Source of the DNA: Rhodocyclaceae bacterium UBA1310
GTDB lineage: Bacteria > Pseudomonadota > Gammaproteobacteria > Burkholderiales > Rhodocyclaceae
DNA length: 49,937 nt
Assembly (NCBI GenBank): GCA_002307175.1
Contig: DBTS01000128.1
Span: 1-49,937 of the forward strand
Direction: 5' to 3'
Part shown: one piece after another, positions 8,251-16,407 of the stretch
Layout: each line of letters begins with the position of its first letter
Position numbering within the stretch: the stretch's first letter is position 1
Translations under genes and position numbers: made by a program
Notes under the pieces: generated by a model
Databases searched by the model: none
What the model was told of the DNA's origin: nothing
The model's input: only the letters and a program-made list of their open reading frames with translations

Positions 8251-9069
8251 ATGTACACCCTTCAGTCTGAGGAATTTTTTGCTTCACCGGCAGACTCTGT
8301 TGCTGTGGTGAGGCGTTGCCCGCAAAGCCCGTTTCCCGAGCATTCCCACGATTTTGGCGAGATCGTCATTGTCAGTCGTGGCGGTGGCATGCATGTGATC
8401 AACGACCAGGCTGCGCGAGTGAGTACGGGCTCGGTGTTGTATCTGATGCCGGAAGATCGGCATGCGTTTACCGAGGTCAACAATCTGTTCCTCACCAATG
8501 TGATGTTCCGCCTGCCGGAACGCTACCGGCCCTTGCTGGATACCCAGTTGAGTCCTGCCTTTGGGATGGATTGGGAAATTGGCTGCCATACCCGGAGACA
8601 GGTGGAATCCCTGCTGACCAACCTGATGGTGGATTTCGAGGCTCCCGCTCTGGTGCGTGCCTGTTATCTTGAAGGTGTTTTTCTGCAGCTGGTGGCACTG
8701 TTGTGGCAAAACCGTTATTCGGCAAGCCAGGATCGGGGTGTGGATGCGCGTACGCGGCAACTGGTGAATTATCTGCGCGGAAATTTTACCGAGCAGATTG
8801 AGTGGGAAGCCCTTGCCACGCGGTTCTCGTTATCCCTGCGGACGCTGCATCGCAAAGTGCTGGAACAGACCGGTACGACACCTATGCGTTATCTCAACCG
8901 CCTGCGGCTTGAACATGCTGCCCATTGTCTGAAGACGGGCAGCGATAGTGTGACGGATATCGCATTATCGAGTGGTTTTGAGGACAGCAATTACTTTTCC
9001 ACGCAATTCCGCCACGAATACGCCCAAAGCCCCAGTGAATACCGCCTGCGGCATCGTCAGGCCAATTAA
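8251..9069 (+). CDS. AraC-family transcriptional activator, RhaS-like
   Basis: A 272-residue cytosolic regulator. The N-terminal cupin domain contains FPEHSHDFGEIVIVSRGGG, GSVLYLMPEDRHAF and LFLTNVMFRLPERY. These match the E. coli RhaS/RhaR ligand-binding domain block by block (FPEHHHDFHEIVIV; LTNVLYRSPDRF in RhaS, from memory). The C-terminal third has the two helix-turn-helix units of AraC proteins (WEALATRFSLSLRTLHRKV; VTDIALSSGFEDSNYFSTQF). The effector is therefore probably L-rhamnose or a rhamnose-containing product, which fits the GH105 enzyme encoded upstream. It probably activates the divergent region at 5175-5415 and possibly its own promoter. No rhamnose catabolic genes lie within the window. 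Confidence 0.87.
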   Translation: MYTLQSEEFFASPADSVAVVRRCPQSPFPEHSHDFGEIVIVSRGGGMHVINDQAARVSTGSVLYLMPEDRHAFTEVNNLFLTNVMFRLPERYRPLLDTQLSPAFGMDWEIGCHTRRQVESLLTNLMVDFEAPALVRACYLEGVFLQLVALLWQNRYSASQDRGVDARTRQLVNYLRGNFTEQIEWEALATRFSLSLRTLHRKVLEQTGTTPMRYLNRLRLEHAAHCLKTGSDSVTDIALSSGFEDSNYFSTQFRHEYAQSPSEYRLRHRQAN

Positions 9070-9099
9070 ACGCGAGGGGCAGTCAAGCCTTGGGGCTGC

Positions 9100-9906
9100 T
9101 CAGTTGCCAGCCTTGCGCCAGCCAATTTCAGTGGCAGTCTTTGGGCCAATCACTGTGTTACCAAGGCTCACTGGCGTATTGGCGTGGGTGGCGTCTACCG
9201 GAATGCGGCCGGCCATGATTTCGGCGGCATCCTGTGGCAGAGTTGGGGTGCGTTGCGGATCAGCATAACCCTCGGGGAAGATCGGCATGTTGTTCGCAGG
9301 GTCGTACTTGTCCGTTGCTCCCAGAGTGTGCAAGAGCTCGTGTGTGGTCACCACCATGTTGCTGCCCTGCATGTTGCGGGCGGCAAACAGATAGGCCAGT
9401 CCGAGGTGCCCTTTGGCAAGCCCCACAGAATCAGGCGCCGTGTCATGGGTGGTCGGGTCAAGGTAGAGCAGGTACATGCGCACATCCGGGCGGATAGACA
9501 TCTTTGGCGTATGCCGCCACGCCCAGTAGCGCATGCGCAGGCTCCAGCTGATTGCGTCGAGCATGCTGCCACTGCCTGGCAATTCTGGTGGAACGGCACT
9601 GATGGCCGGCCCCAGCGTGACACGCACCGGATACAGCGCAGTCAGGCCGTACTGCTTGCCCTGCTCGTCAAAATAGGCGCCAATGCTGTCGGCATCGGAT
9701 TGCTGCAGGGCCTCTATCTGTTTCTGGCTGGCGGCGCTGCCATCTGCATTGATCGGATAGATCGCCACATACAGGGTGCTCTTCCAGCTCGATATCTTGC
9801 GCTGGCTTTGCCAGGCCGACACGGCAACTGTCGCCAGAACGAAGAGCAGCACAGCAATCCGCAGGCGCCGGAAGTTCTTCGACAATGAGCTCTCTTGTGA
9901 GGCCAT
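9100..9906 (-). CDS. Membrane-anchored metzincin-like zinc metalloprotease homologue
   Basis: A 268-residue protein with one N-terminal membrane helix (RIAVLLFVLATVAVSAW, about 16-32) and a domain predicted to face the periplasm. It contains HELLHTLGATD at residues 189-199, the HExxHxxGxxD/H zinc motif of metzincins, with Glu190 as likely catalytic base and Asp199 as third ligand. A possible Met-turn (AAEIMAG) follows about 35 residues later. I do not recognise the protein beyond this. The ATG at 9906 follows three bases after the stop of the upstream glycosyltransferase, so it is the last gene of a five-gene operon dealing with lipid-linked sugars. That context suggests a role at the envelope, but the substrate is unknown. 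A TTG one codon upstream (9909) is a less likely start. Confidence 0.6.
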   Translation of the reverse strand: MASQESSLSKNFRRLRIAVLLFVLATVAVSAWQSQRKISSWKSTLYVAIYPINADGSAASQKQIEALQQSDADSIGAYFDEQGKQYGLTALYPVRVTLGPAISAVPPELPGSGSMLDAISWSLRMRYWAWRHTPKMSIRPDVRMYLLYLDPTTHDTAPDSVGLAKGHLGLAYLFAARNMQGSNMVVTTHELLHTLGATDKYDPANNMPIFPEGYADPQRTPTLPQDAAEIMAGRIPVDATHANTPVSLGNTVIGPKTATEIGWRKAGN

Positions 9907-9909
9907 CAA

Positions 9910-11442
9910 CTATGGAGTTACCGTGGGTTTCGCATACCCCTGGAATCCCTCAAGCAGCAGCACTGTGGCGTGCCGTTCAAGGCCAGGTTCGACCATCACG
10001 TTAATGATTGCGAGAACTTCATTATGCGCGAAGCGCGCTGTGATGTCGGCGTAGCTGTCATCCTGGGTGACGAATAGCAGCGGACGGGCGCTGGACGCTT
10101 CGGTCAGCGGGGTGGTCAGCTGATAATGATCGGCCGGGAATGCATTGGGTGCCCAAGCGACATGGTCTGGCGCGAAATCACGCAGCTGGTAGAGCAGATG
10201 AGCCATCATTGTGCGGTCGGAAGTCATCAGCACGGCATTGCGATGTTCCACCAGAATCGGGCGGAGCTGCATGGCCAGGCTATCCCAGCCTTTGGCACGC
10301 TTGAGCGGGTCGAGTCGGGCGGTCTGAACATGGCCGCTCATGCGAAAGAAGTCTCCCAGATGATAAGCCCCGAACATGACCAGCACGTTGATTCCCAGGG
10401 CGCCAATCCACCACCACCTGCTGCGTTTGCTCTGGCTCATCCATACGACGCCCAGCAGCAGGCTCGTGATCAGTGCGGGTGCTGCCCAGTTGCCATTGGC
10501 TTCCGAACGGATGGACTGAACCACTACCAGTGCCAGCAATGGCAGTGAGAAGCACAGCAGAAACTGGTAGCGCTTGTCGCGTAGATGATGGCGTGCTGCT
10601 ACATACAGCCCAGCCAGAAATGCCAGGGCAAAACCCGGGCCGAGCGAACCCGCCTGGGCGCCCAGAAATTCGCCGAGATTGCCGTGCTTCGTGTTATTGC
10701 CGATAACGTGTGTGATTTCCTCGGTGTGATGCAGAGTGGGGAAATGATGGGCCCAGTTCCAGACGATGTTCGGTGTCACAACCAGACAGGCCACCACAAC
10801 CGCCACCCACAGCCCCGGCTGGAGCAGGATGCGCCGGCGCCGTGCATCCAGCAGCAGATAGAGCAGGGCAGAGGCGCCGAAAGCGGCCATGGTGTACTTC
10901 GCCATGATGCCCAGCCCGACGCAAAGGCCCAGCAGCAGCCAGTCGGGCATACGATCTTCGTCGATGGCGCGCACCAGAAAATACATGGCCGCAGTCCACA
11001 GGAACAGCAGTGGCGCATCGGTGGATACCGCCATGCCAAGTGCCGAGACCAGTGGAATGAACGCCAGCGCGAGACCTGCGCGGAAACCAGTGCGTGTATC
11101 GAAGAGGTATTCGCCAAGCTTGAAGAGCACCCAGGCGGTGGCGGGGTAGAGCATCAGCGAGGGTAGCTTGACGGCTACCAGGCCATCACCGAACAGGCTC
11201 GTACACAGGCGGATGAGCCATGCGATCAGCGGCGGCTTCGAGTAATAGCCCCAGTCGAGATGCTGTGCCCAGGTCCAGTACTGGGCTTCGTCGATATAGA
11301 GCGTCACACCCAGGTGCGGAATCACCCACATGCGGTAGGCTGTCAGCAGCACCAGAATGGTGACGAGCAGCATGGGCTGCGGCAGGGATGTGCCCGGCTG
11401 GCGGTTTTGGCCAGTCGCACGGATACGGGTCCAGTCTTCCAT
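9910..11442 (-). CDS. ArnT/PMT-like membrane glycosyltransferase (first of two)
   Basis: A 510-residue polytopic inner-membrane protein of the PMT/ArnT (GT-C) superfamily, which transfers a sugar from a polyprenyl-phosphate carrier to an acceptor on the periplasmic side. The first periplasmic loop carries TLYIDEAQYWTWAQHLDWGYYSKPPLIAW; the DEAQ acidic pair and the YYSKPP block are characteristic of the family's catalytic loop. Further helices include ALGMAVSTDAPLLFLWTAAMY and LGIMAKYTMAAF. A soluble domain of about 130 residues forms the C-terminus. Its ATG overlaps the stop of the preceding glycosyltransferase (TAATG), indicating coupled translation. The acceptor (lipid A, O-antigen, protein or other) cannot be read from sequence. 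Confidence 0.82.
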   Translation of the reverse strand: MEDWTRIRATGQNRQPGTSLPQPMLLVTILVLLTAYRMWVIPHLGVTLYIDEAQYWTWAQHLDWGYYSKPPLIAWLIRLCTSLFGDGLVAVKLPSLMLYPATAWVLFKLGEYLFDTRTGFRAGLALAFIPLVSALGMAVSTDAPLLFLWTAAMYFLVRAIDEDRMPDWLLLGLCVGLGIMAKYTMAAFGASALLYLLLDARRRRILLQPGLWVAVVVACLVVTPNIVWNWAHHFPTLHHTEEITHVIGNNTKHGNLGEFLGAQAGSLGPGFALAFLAGLYVAARHHLRDKRYQFLLCFSLPLLALVVVQSIRSEANGNWAAPALITSLLLGVVWMSQSKRSRWWWIGALGINVLVMFGAYHLGDFFRMSGHVQTARLDPLKRAKGWDSLAMQLRPILVEHRNAVLMTSDRTMMAHLLYQLRDFAPDHVAWAPNAFPADHYQLTTPLTEASSARPLLFVTQDDSYADITARFAHNEVLAIINVMVEPGLERHATVLLLEGFQGYAKPTVTP

Positions 11443-13001
11443 TAATGTACCTTGACCAAAACAACGCCACCTTCGTGAAACAGAATGTCCACAGGGCGGT
11501 CAGGAGGGAGCCGGTCGAAGCGTGTCAGGGCGATCTGGCCGGATGAAGCCTGTACGGTGGGCGAAACCTGTTGGCGATAGACGCTGAAACTGGGCATGTG
11601 GAAATTCCACAGAATGCCTGGTTCCGGGCGGCTACGGGCGTAGAGGGCTGCACGCTTCACCGGCCCCTGCAATATGTCACCCAGCAGGGGAGCCACGGCC
11701 AGCGAGAGCAGCAGGGTATTCAGGCAGGCAATGGCCAATACCTTCTGCCAGACCTGATGCTTGCGCGCCAGAATGGCAAGGCTGGCGGCCAGTGAAGCGG
11801 CCACCAGAGCGTGATACCCGGCGGGGATGGCGTCATGCCAGCGGCCAAGCTGTGCCTGATAGAACGCATCCTTGACCCATCCTGCAGCAAGCGCATAAGC
11901 GAGCAGATTCGGCAGCGCAAGGAAGACCACCATCAGGAACAGCAGCGGCAGGGCCCCGAGCAACGCCTTCTTCACGCGTTCGCGATGGATCGCGAGAAGG
12001 ATGAATAGTGGCGTGCAACCGTACAGCGCGTAGTGAGGTAGTTTGGTGCCAGAGACCGAGAAGAAAATGGTTACAAACAGGAACCAGATCCACAGGAAGC
12101 GAGGTAGCGGTTCGCGGAAATCTGCCGGCAGACGGATCAGTGCTGCAACCAGCCAACTAAGCCATGGCAGTACCAGCAAAGGGATCATCAGCACATAATA
12201 GAAGAGGCTGCCAGAATGCCCTTCGAGTGTGCCGGAAAAGCGGTCTACATTGTGCTTCATGATGAAGCCATCAATGAAGGCTTGTCCCTTCACGGCGATT
12301 TCAGCGGTATACCAGGGGACAGTAACCGCAAGCAGGATCAGCCAGCCCAACGGGTCGAACACGCTGCGACCCCAATCCTTCCATCGTTTGGTGCTGGCGC
12401 AGTACAGAAAGGTCGTGGCGCCCGGCACGAGCAAGGCGATCGGCCCCTTCGTGAGCACGCCCAGGCCAATCCACAGGAAGCTGCGCAGCAGAGGTTTGCG
12501 TTGCCCGGATTCCAGATGCCGCCAGGCATCCAGCAGCGCCAGCGTCAGCAGCATGTTGAGCAGGGCATCCGCTGTGGCGGCACGGCCGATGATATGCACA
12601 CCGAGACTGGTGGCTGCAATACCACAGGCGAGCCAGCCCGCTTCGCGGCCAAACCGTTGCCATGCAAAAACGCCGACAGCGTAACACCACGTCGAAGCTG
12701 CCAGCGCCGAAGGCAGGCGGAAGCTCCATTCGTTCGGGCCAAGCAACCACACAAAAAAGGCCTGGCACCAGTAAATCAGGATTGGTTTGTCGAAACGTGG
12801 AGCGCCATTCAGGAAGGTCGACAGAAAGTCGTGGCGCACGAACATTTCGCGCGTGGCTTCCGAGAACGCACCTTCGTCCACGTCGAAGAGCGGTGCGCCG
12901 CCCAGGTTCATGAGGAACAGGATGGCCGGCAGCAACCATAGCAGCCAGCGCGCCTGCGTGCCCAGTTCGAAGCGGGGCGGATTCAGCGCAGTATCTGTCA
13001 T
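11442..13001 (-). CDS. ArnT/PMT-like membrane glycosyltransferase (second of two)
   Basis: A 519-residue polytopic membrane protein of the ArnT/GT83 type. The family hallmarks LFDVDEGAFSEATREM (first loop, acidic DxDEG and SEATREM), APRFDKPILIYWCQAF and VLTKGPIALLVPG are all present, closer to canonical ArnT than the neighbouring paralogue. It presumably transfers a sugar from an undecaprenyl-phosphate donor to an envelope acceptor. It overlaps the downstream gene by one base and starts six bases after the stop of the GT2 gene, which probably makes the lipid-linked donor. ArnT adds aminoarabinose to lipid A in enterics, but the arn synthesis genes are absent here, so a different sugar is likely. 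Confidence 0.85.
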   Translation of the reverse strand: MTDTALNPPRFELGTQARWLLWLLPAILFLMNLGGAPLFDVDEGAFSEATREMFVRHDFLSTFLNGAPRFDKPILIYWCQAFFVWLLGPNEWSFRLPSALAASTWCYAVGVFAWQRFGREAGWLACGIAATSLGVHIIGRAATADALLNMLLTLALLDAWRHLESGQRKPLLRSFLWIGLGVLTKGPIALLVPGATTFLYCASTKRWKDWGRSVFDPLGWLILLAVTVPWYTAEIAVKGQAFIDGFIMKHNVDRFSGTLEGHSGSLFYYVLMIPLLVLPWLSWLVAALIRLPADFREPLPRFLWIWFLFVTIFFSVSGTKLPHYALYGCTPLFILLAIHRERVKKALLGALPLLFLMVVFLALPNLLAYALAAGWVKDAFYQAQLGRWHDAIPAGYHALVAASLAASLAILARKHQVWQKVLAIACLNTLLLSLAVAPLLGDILQGPVKRAALYARSRPEPGILWNFHMPSFSVYRQQVSPTVQASSGQIALTRFDRLPPDRPVDILFHEGGVVLVKVH

Positions 13002-13007
13002 TGTGCC

Positions 13008-14024
13008 TCAGGCCTTGTGCCAGGCTTCGTCAGCGGTGAGACTCTGCGGGCTGCGCACTTCATACGGACGGCTTGAACCCGACTCGAAGTAAATGCGTGC
13101 GAGCGTTTCGGCAACCACCCCGGTCAGGATGAACTGTACGGCCATGATGATCGAAAAGAAGCCCACAAAGAACAGGGGACGGGTGCCGATGTCGGCATGC
13201 GTAAACAGCTTGAGCCCGGCAAGATAGATCAGGATAAGGCTGCCCAGCGCGCCCAGACCAAGCCCGGCACCACCGAAGAAGTGGCCGGGGCGGGCGCGGA
13301 AACGCATGAAAAAGTACACCGAGATCAGATCCAGAATCACGCGGAAAGTGCGCGAGATGCCGTACTTGCTCTCGCCGAACTGGCGCGCATGGTGGCTCAC
13401 TGCTTCTTCAGCGATGCGGCGCGGCGTTGTCACCGTGGCAAGCCAGGCCGGGATGAAACGGTGCATTTCGCCATACAGGCGTACACGGCGGATCACGGAC
13501 CCGCGGAAGACCTTCAGGCTGCAGCCGTAGTCATTGAGCTTGACGCCCGTAATGCGGGCAATCAGGCGATTGGCGATGCGCGAGGGAATCTTGCGCAGGA
13601 AGAGCCCATCCTGGCGGTTCTTGCGCCAGCCGGCAACCATGTCCAGATCTTCATTGAGCAGGCGGGCCACCATGCGCGGGATATCAATCGGGTCGTTCTG
13701 CAGGTCGCCATCCAGCGTGACAATCACATCGCCGCGGGCAGCGTCGATGCCGGCCTGCATCGCAGCGGTCTGGCGGAAATTGCGCATCAGCTCGACCACG
13801 CGTACGTGCGGGCCAAATTTGGCGCCAACGCGACGCAGCTCGCTGGGGGTGGCGTCCGAGCTGCCGTCGTCGACGAGGATCAGTTCCCAGGGGTGAGCAT
13901 AGCCAGCAAGGCCTTCATGCACGCGGGTGATCATCGGCTCGACATTTTCGGCCTCGTTGTACATCGGAATCACGATGGACAGGCTGTGAGGCGGGACGTT
14001 ATTGACGGGCTGGTTTTCGCTCAT
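13008..14024 (-). CDS. GT2 polyprenyl-phosphate glycosyltransferase (DPM1/ArnC/GtrB-like)
   Basis: A 338-residue enzyme that moves a sugar from a nucleotide donor to undecaprenyl phosphate at the cytosolic face of the inner membrane. The GT-A catalytic domain shows LSIVIPMYNEAENVEPMI, LILVDDGSSDATP, VELMRNFRQTAAMQAGID and VTLDGDLQNDPIDIPRM (the DxD-type site), then MVAGWRKNRQD. Two C-terminal membrane helices (GAGLGLGALGSLILIYLAGL; FVGFFSIIMAVQFILTGVVA) anchor it, as in GtrB and ArnC. It lies three bases after the YbhN-like gene and six before the ArnT-like gene. It is thus the likely donor-making step for the two PMT-type enzymes downstream. Confidence 0.9.
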   Translation of the reverse strand: MSENQPVNNVPPHSLSIVIPMYNEAENVEPMITRVHEGLAGYAHPWELILVDDGSSDATPSELRRVGAKFGPHVRVVELMRNFRQTAAMQAGIDAARGDVIVTLDGDLQNDPIDIPRMVARLLNEDLDMVAGWRKNRQDGLFLRKIPSRIANRLIARITGVKLNDYGCSLKVFRGSVIRRVRLYGEMHRFIPAWLATVTTPRRIAEEAVSHHARQFGESKYGISRTFRVILDLISVYFFMRFRARPGHFFGGAGLGLGALGSLILIYLAGLKLFTHADIGTRPLFFVGFFSIIMAVQFILTGVVAETLARIYFESGSSRPYEVRSPQSLTADEAWHKA

Positions 14025-14027
14025 TAT

Positions 14028-15050
14028 TCAGTTCTCTTGTTTTAATGCGGTTTGGGCGGCGGGCAGAAAGGCCGTCGCCAGACCACCTGCGGCCAGGGCG
14101 CAGGCAATCACGAACAGGTGCAGGGCCAGGGCGGCGTTCAGGCCAAGCGCAGAATCAATACCCAGGGGCTTCATCAGAAAAGCGCCTCCCACCTCGTAGG
14201 TGCCAAATCCGGCGAACCCTTGGACGGGGAGGAGAGACGCGAGTTCCACACCAAGGGCCCCGGCCAGACCAGTGGCGAAATGTGTTTGCAGCAGGGCGGC
14301 AAGTAACCAGGCCTCGGCTGCGAGCTTGACCGACCAGTTTCCCAGCGACCAGAGCCATCCGCGGGCGTGGCGGCGGGTCGATTCGGCAAGCGCAGACCGG
14401 ATTCGCGCAACTGTGCTGGCGAGTTTACCAGTTTTCGGCCCCGCTTCAGGATGTTGCCGCGCCCAGGCCGGGATTGCCCAGGCAGCGACGGCTACCGCTG
14501 CGATCCAGAGTGCCCTTAGTGCCGGATGCAGGCCCGGAATGACAAAGGCGCCGAGTGCCAGCACCACGAAGGCATCCTGGATGCGCAGCCACAGCAGGGC
14601 GACCACAGCGCGTGTACTAGGCACACCAAACCAGCGGTTGAGCAGGATCGGGAACGTCGCCTCGCCACTGCGGAAGGGCAGGATGTTGATAGAGGCGTTG
14701 TGCAGCAGTGTGAGGCGCAGGATTGCCGCAAAACTCGCCTGGGTGTCTTCCCTGAATTCGTCGTGCACGCGGGCTGCCCGCAGCAGATAGCTGGCGGCAA
14801 AGGCGATGACCGCGAGCAGCAGGTCGCCCACGCCGACATGCGAGAGGCTCGTCAGCACGCTGTTCCAGCGGGCACCGTGCACCACCCAGGCCAGCAATCC
14901 GAGTGTAATGATCAGGGCTGTGCCCCGCTTCAGCCAGGTTTTCAAGGCAGAGACTCCGCAATCAGCGGAAACAGGCAAAAGACCGGTATGATCCTGCCGT
15001 AACAGCGTGGCATGTGCATCGGGTAGGGGTTCGAGCTTGGGTTTAAACAC
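14028..15050 (-). CDS. YbhN/AglD-like membrane protein (lysylphosphatidylglycerol synthase TM region family)
   Basis: A 340-residue protein with about eight hydrophobic helices, of the family that shares its fold with the membrane half of MprF. Supporting blocks are AASYLLRAARVHDEF, RLTLLHNASINILPFRSGEATFP, VALLWLRIQDAF, ELASLLPVQGFAGFGTYEVGG and LNAALALHLFVI. Members are thought to move or flip lipid-linked molecules; the precise role is unproven. It is the first gene of the five-gene glycosyltransferase operon and may help move the polyprenyl-linked sugar made by the GT2 enzyme (inference). The first 35 or so residues are hydrophilic and may be over-called, but no better ATG lies downstream. 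Confidence 0.75.
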   Translation of the reverse strand: MFKPKLEPLPDAHATLLRQDHTGLLPVSADCGVSALKTWLKRGTALIITLGLLAWVVHGARWNSVLTSLSHVGVGDLLLAVIAFAASYLLRAARVHDEFREDTQASFAAILRLTLLHNASINILPFRSGEATFPILLNRWFGVPSTRAVVALLWLRIQDAFVVLALGAFVIPGLHPALRALWIAAVAVAAWAIPAWARQHPEAGPKTGKLASTVARIRSALAESTRRHARGWLWSLGNWSVKLAAEAWLLAALLQTHFATGLAGALGVELASLLPVQGFAGFGTYEVGGAFLMKPLGIDSALGLNAALALHLFVIACALAAGGLATAFLPAAQTALKQEN

Positions 15051-15108
15051 TCGATTTTACCATTTGGCCCTGCCGCCGTCTCGGAAGCCTTTTGCGATAT
15101 GTCTGAAC

Positions 15109-16407
15109 ATGAGTGAATCGATCTTCTCCGACCCCGCCCCGGAACGTGTCAGGCTCGATATCGAATCTGACGAATTGCGCTTCATCCAGCGTGTCGCCAG
15201 GCTGCTGCTGCATTACAACATGCGCTCCGAATCGCTGCGCCTGCGCCTGCAGGAGGTGGGTAACGCACTCTGGATTCCCCTGCAGGTGCATATAGGCTAC
15301 CGGACTGTGACCGTGTATACCCCCGACGGGGTGCATGTCCACGCCCAGGCGCCGGAATTCCGTATCAACATTGCCGTCAGCGCGATCGTCAATCGCACGA
15401 TCGACAAGGTTTGTGCCGGCACCCTGCAATTGCCAGAAGCCATTGCCGTTCTCGATAATGTCGAACAAACGGCCAGCAAGCACAGTCGCTGGACGCTTTC
15501 TCTGATGTTTGGCCTGGCCGCCGGCGCACTCGCCTGGCTGCAGTCTGCGGATCTGGCGGCGATGGGCGTGATCGCCCTGTCTTCTGCTGCTGGCATGCTG
15601 GCGCGCCAATACATGCACCGGTATCACCCGGTGCTGTTTGCCTTGCCGTTCGTCGCCGCCCTGATCGGGTCTCTCTGCGGAGGTATCGTCATTCGCGCCG
15701 GATGGACGAATACTCCGGGTATCTGCCTGATCGTGCCGGCACTCATGCTGGTGCCGGGGCCGCACCTGATCAATGGTCTCTACGACATGATCGAGAACAA
15801 CATGCAGACCGGGCTTGGGCGCTTCGGGCTGGCGATCGGCATCCTTTTTGCCGCTGCGCTGGGCATCTTCCTGGGAGGCTGGATTACCCTCGGGCTGACC
15901 ACTGTGCCGCCGTGGCAGGGAGCACGTGTGCTGATTCCGCTGTGGCTTGATGTGTTGCTGGCAGGCGTGGCAGCGTGTGGCTTTGGGGCTTTCTATAATG
16001 CGCCCTGGGGCGTTTTGTGGACGTCCATTGTGTGCGGCATGGTGGGGCATGGGGTGCGTTATCTGTGCCTGCTTGCCGGTATGGATCTGTCGGTAGCCAC
16101 TTTTTTCGCCTGTCTGGCAATTGGTTTCATGGCGATCCGTTGGGTAGGCAGCATGCGCATCCCGTTTGCTGCCGTTGCCTTTGCCGGGGCGGTGCCGATG
16201 ATGCCCGGCGTGCTGATGTTTCGCAGTATCGGTGGGGCGATGGATATCGCTGCGGAAGGTTCTTCTGCATCCTTGACCCTGATCGCTGATACACTCGCGA
16301 ACTTTTTCAAGGCTTCCTTCGTGGTTGGTGCGATGGGAATGGGTTTGTTGGCCGGTGCCTGGGTCAGTGGTCAGGTGTTCCGGTTTCTCGTGAAAGTACG
16401 TACCTGA
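15109..16407 (+). CDS. ThrE/YjjP-type amino acid exporter (DUF1212 family)
   Basis: A 432-residue inner-membrane protein of the threonine/serine exporter family. The hydrophilic N-terminal half contains FIQRVARLLLHYNMRSESLR, the stretch GYRTVTVYTPDGVHVHA and VNRTIDKVCAGTL, typical of the ThrE cytosolic domain. About ten membrane helices follow, including FVAALIGSLCGGIVIRAG and a LVPGPHLINGLYDMIENNMQ loop. In Corynebacterium ThrE exports threonine and serine. Here the stop codon overlaps the start of an arginase gene (TGATG), so the true cargo could be a product of arginine breakdown such as ornithine. The ATG at 15109 (MSESIFSD) is preferred; an upstream in-frame ATG at 15007 would run inside the divergent gene. 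Confidence 0.85.
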   Translation: MSESIFSDPAPERVRLDIESDELRFIQRVARLLLHYNMRSESLRLRLQEVGNALWIPLQVHIGYRTVTVYTPDGVHVHAQAPEFRINIAVSAIVNRTIDKVCAGTLQLPEAIAVLDNVEQTASKHSRWTLSLMFGLAAGALAWLQSADLAAMGVIALSSAAGMLARQYMHRYHPVLFALPFVAALIGSLCGGIVIRAGWTNTPGICLIVPALMLVPGPHLINGLYDMIENNMQTGLGRFGLAIGILFAAALGIFLGGWITLGLTTVPPWQGARVLIPLWLDVLLAGVAACGFGAFYNAPWGVLWTSIVCGMVGHGVRYLCLLAGMDLSVATFFACLAIGFMAIRWVGSMRIPFAAVAFAGAVPMMPGVLMFRSIGGAMDIAAEGSSASLTLIADTLANFFKASFVVGAMGMGLLAGAWVSGQVFRFLVKVRT

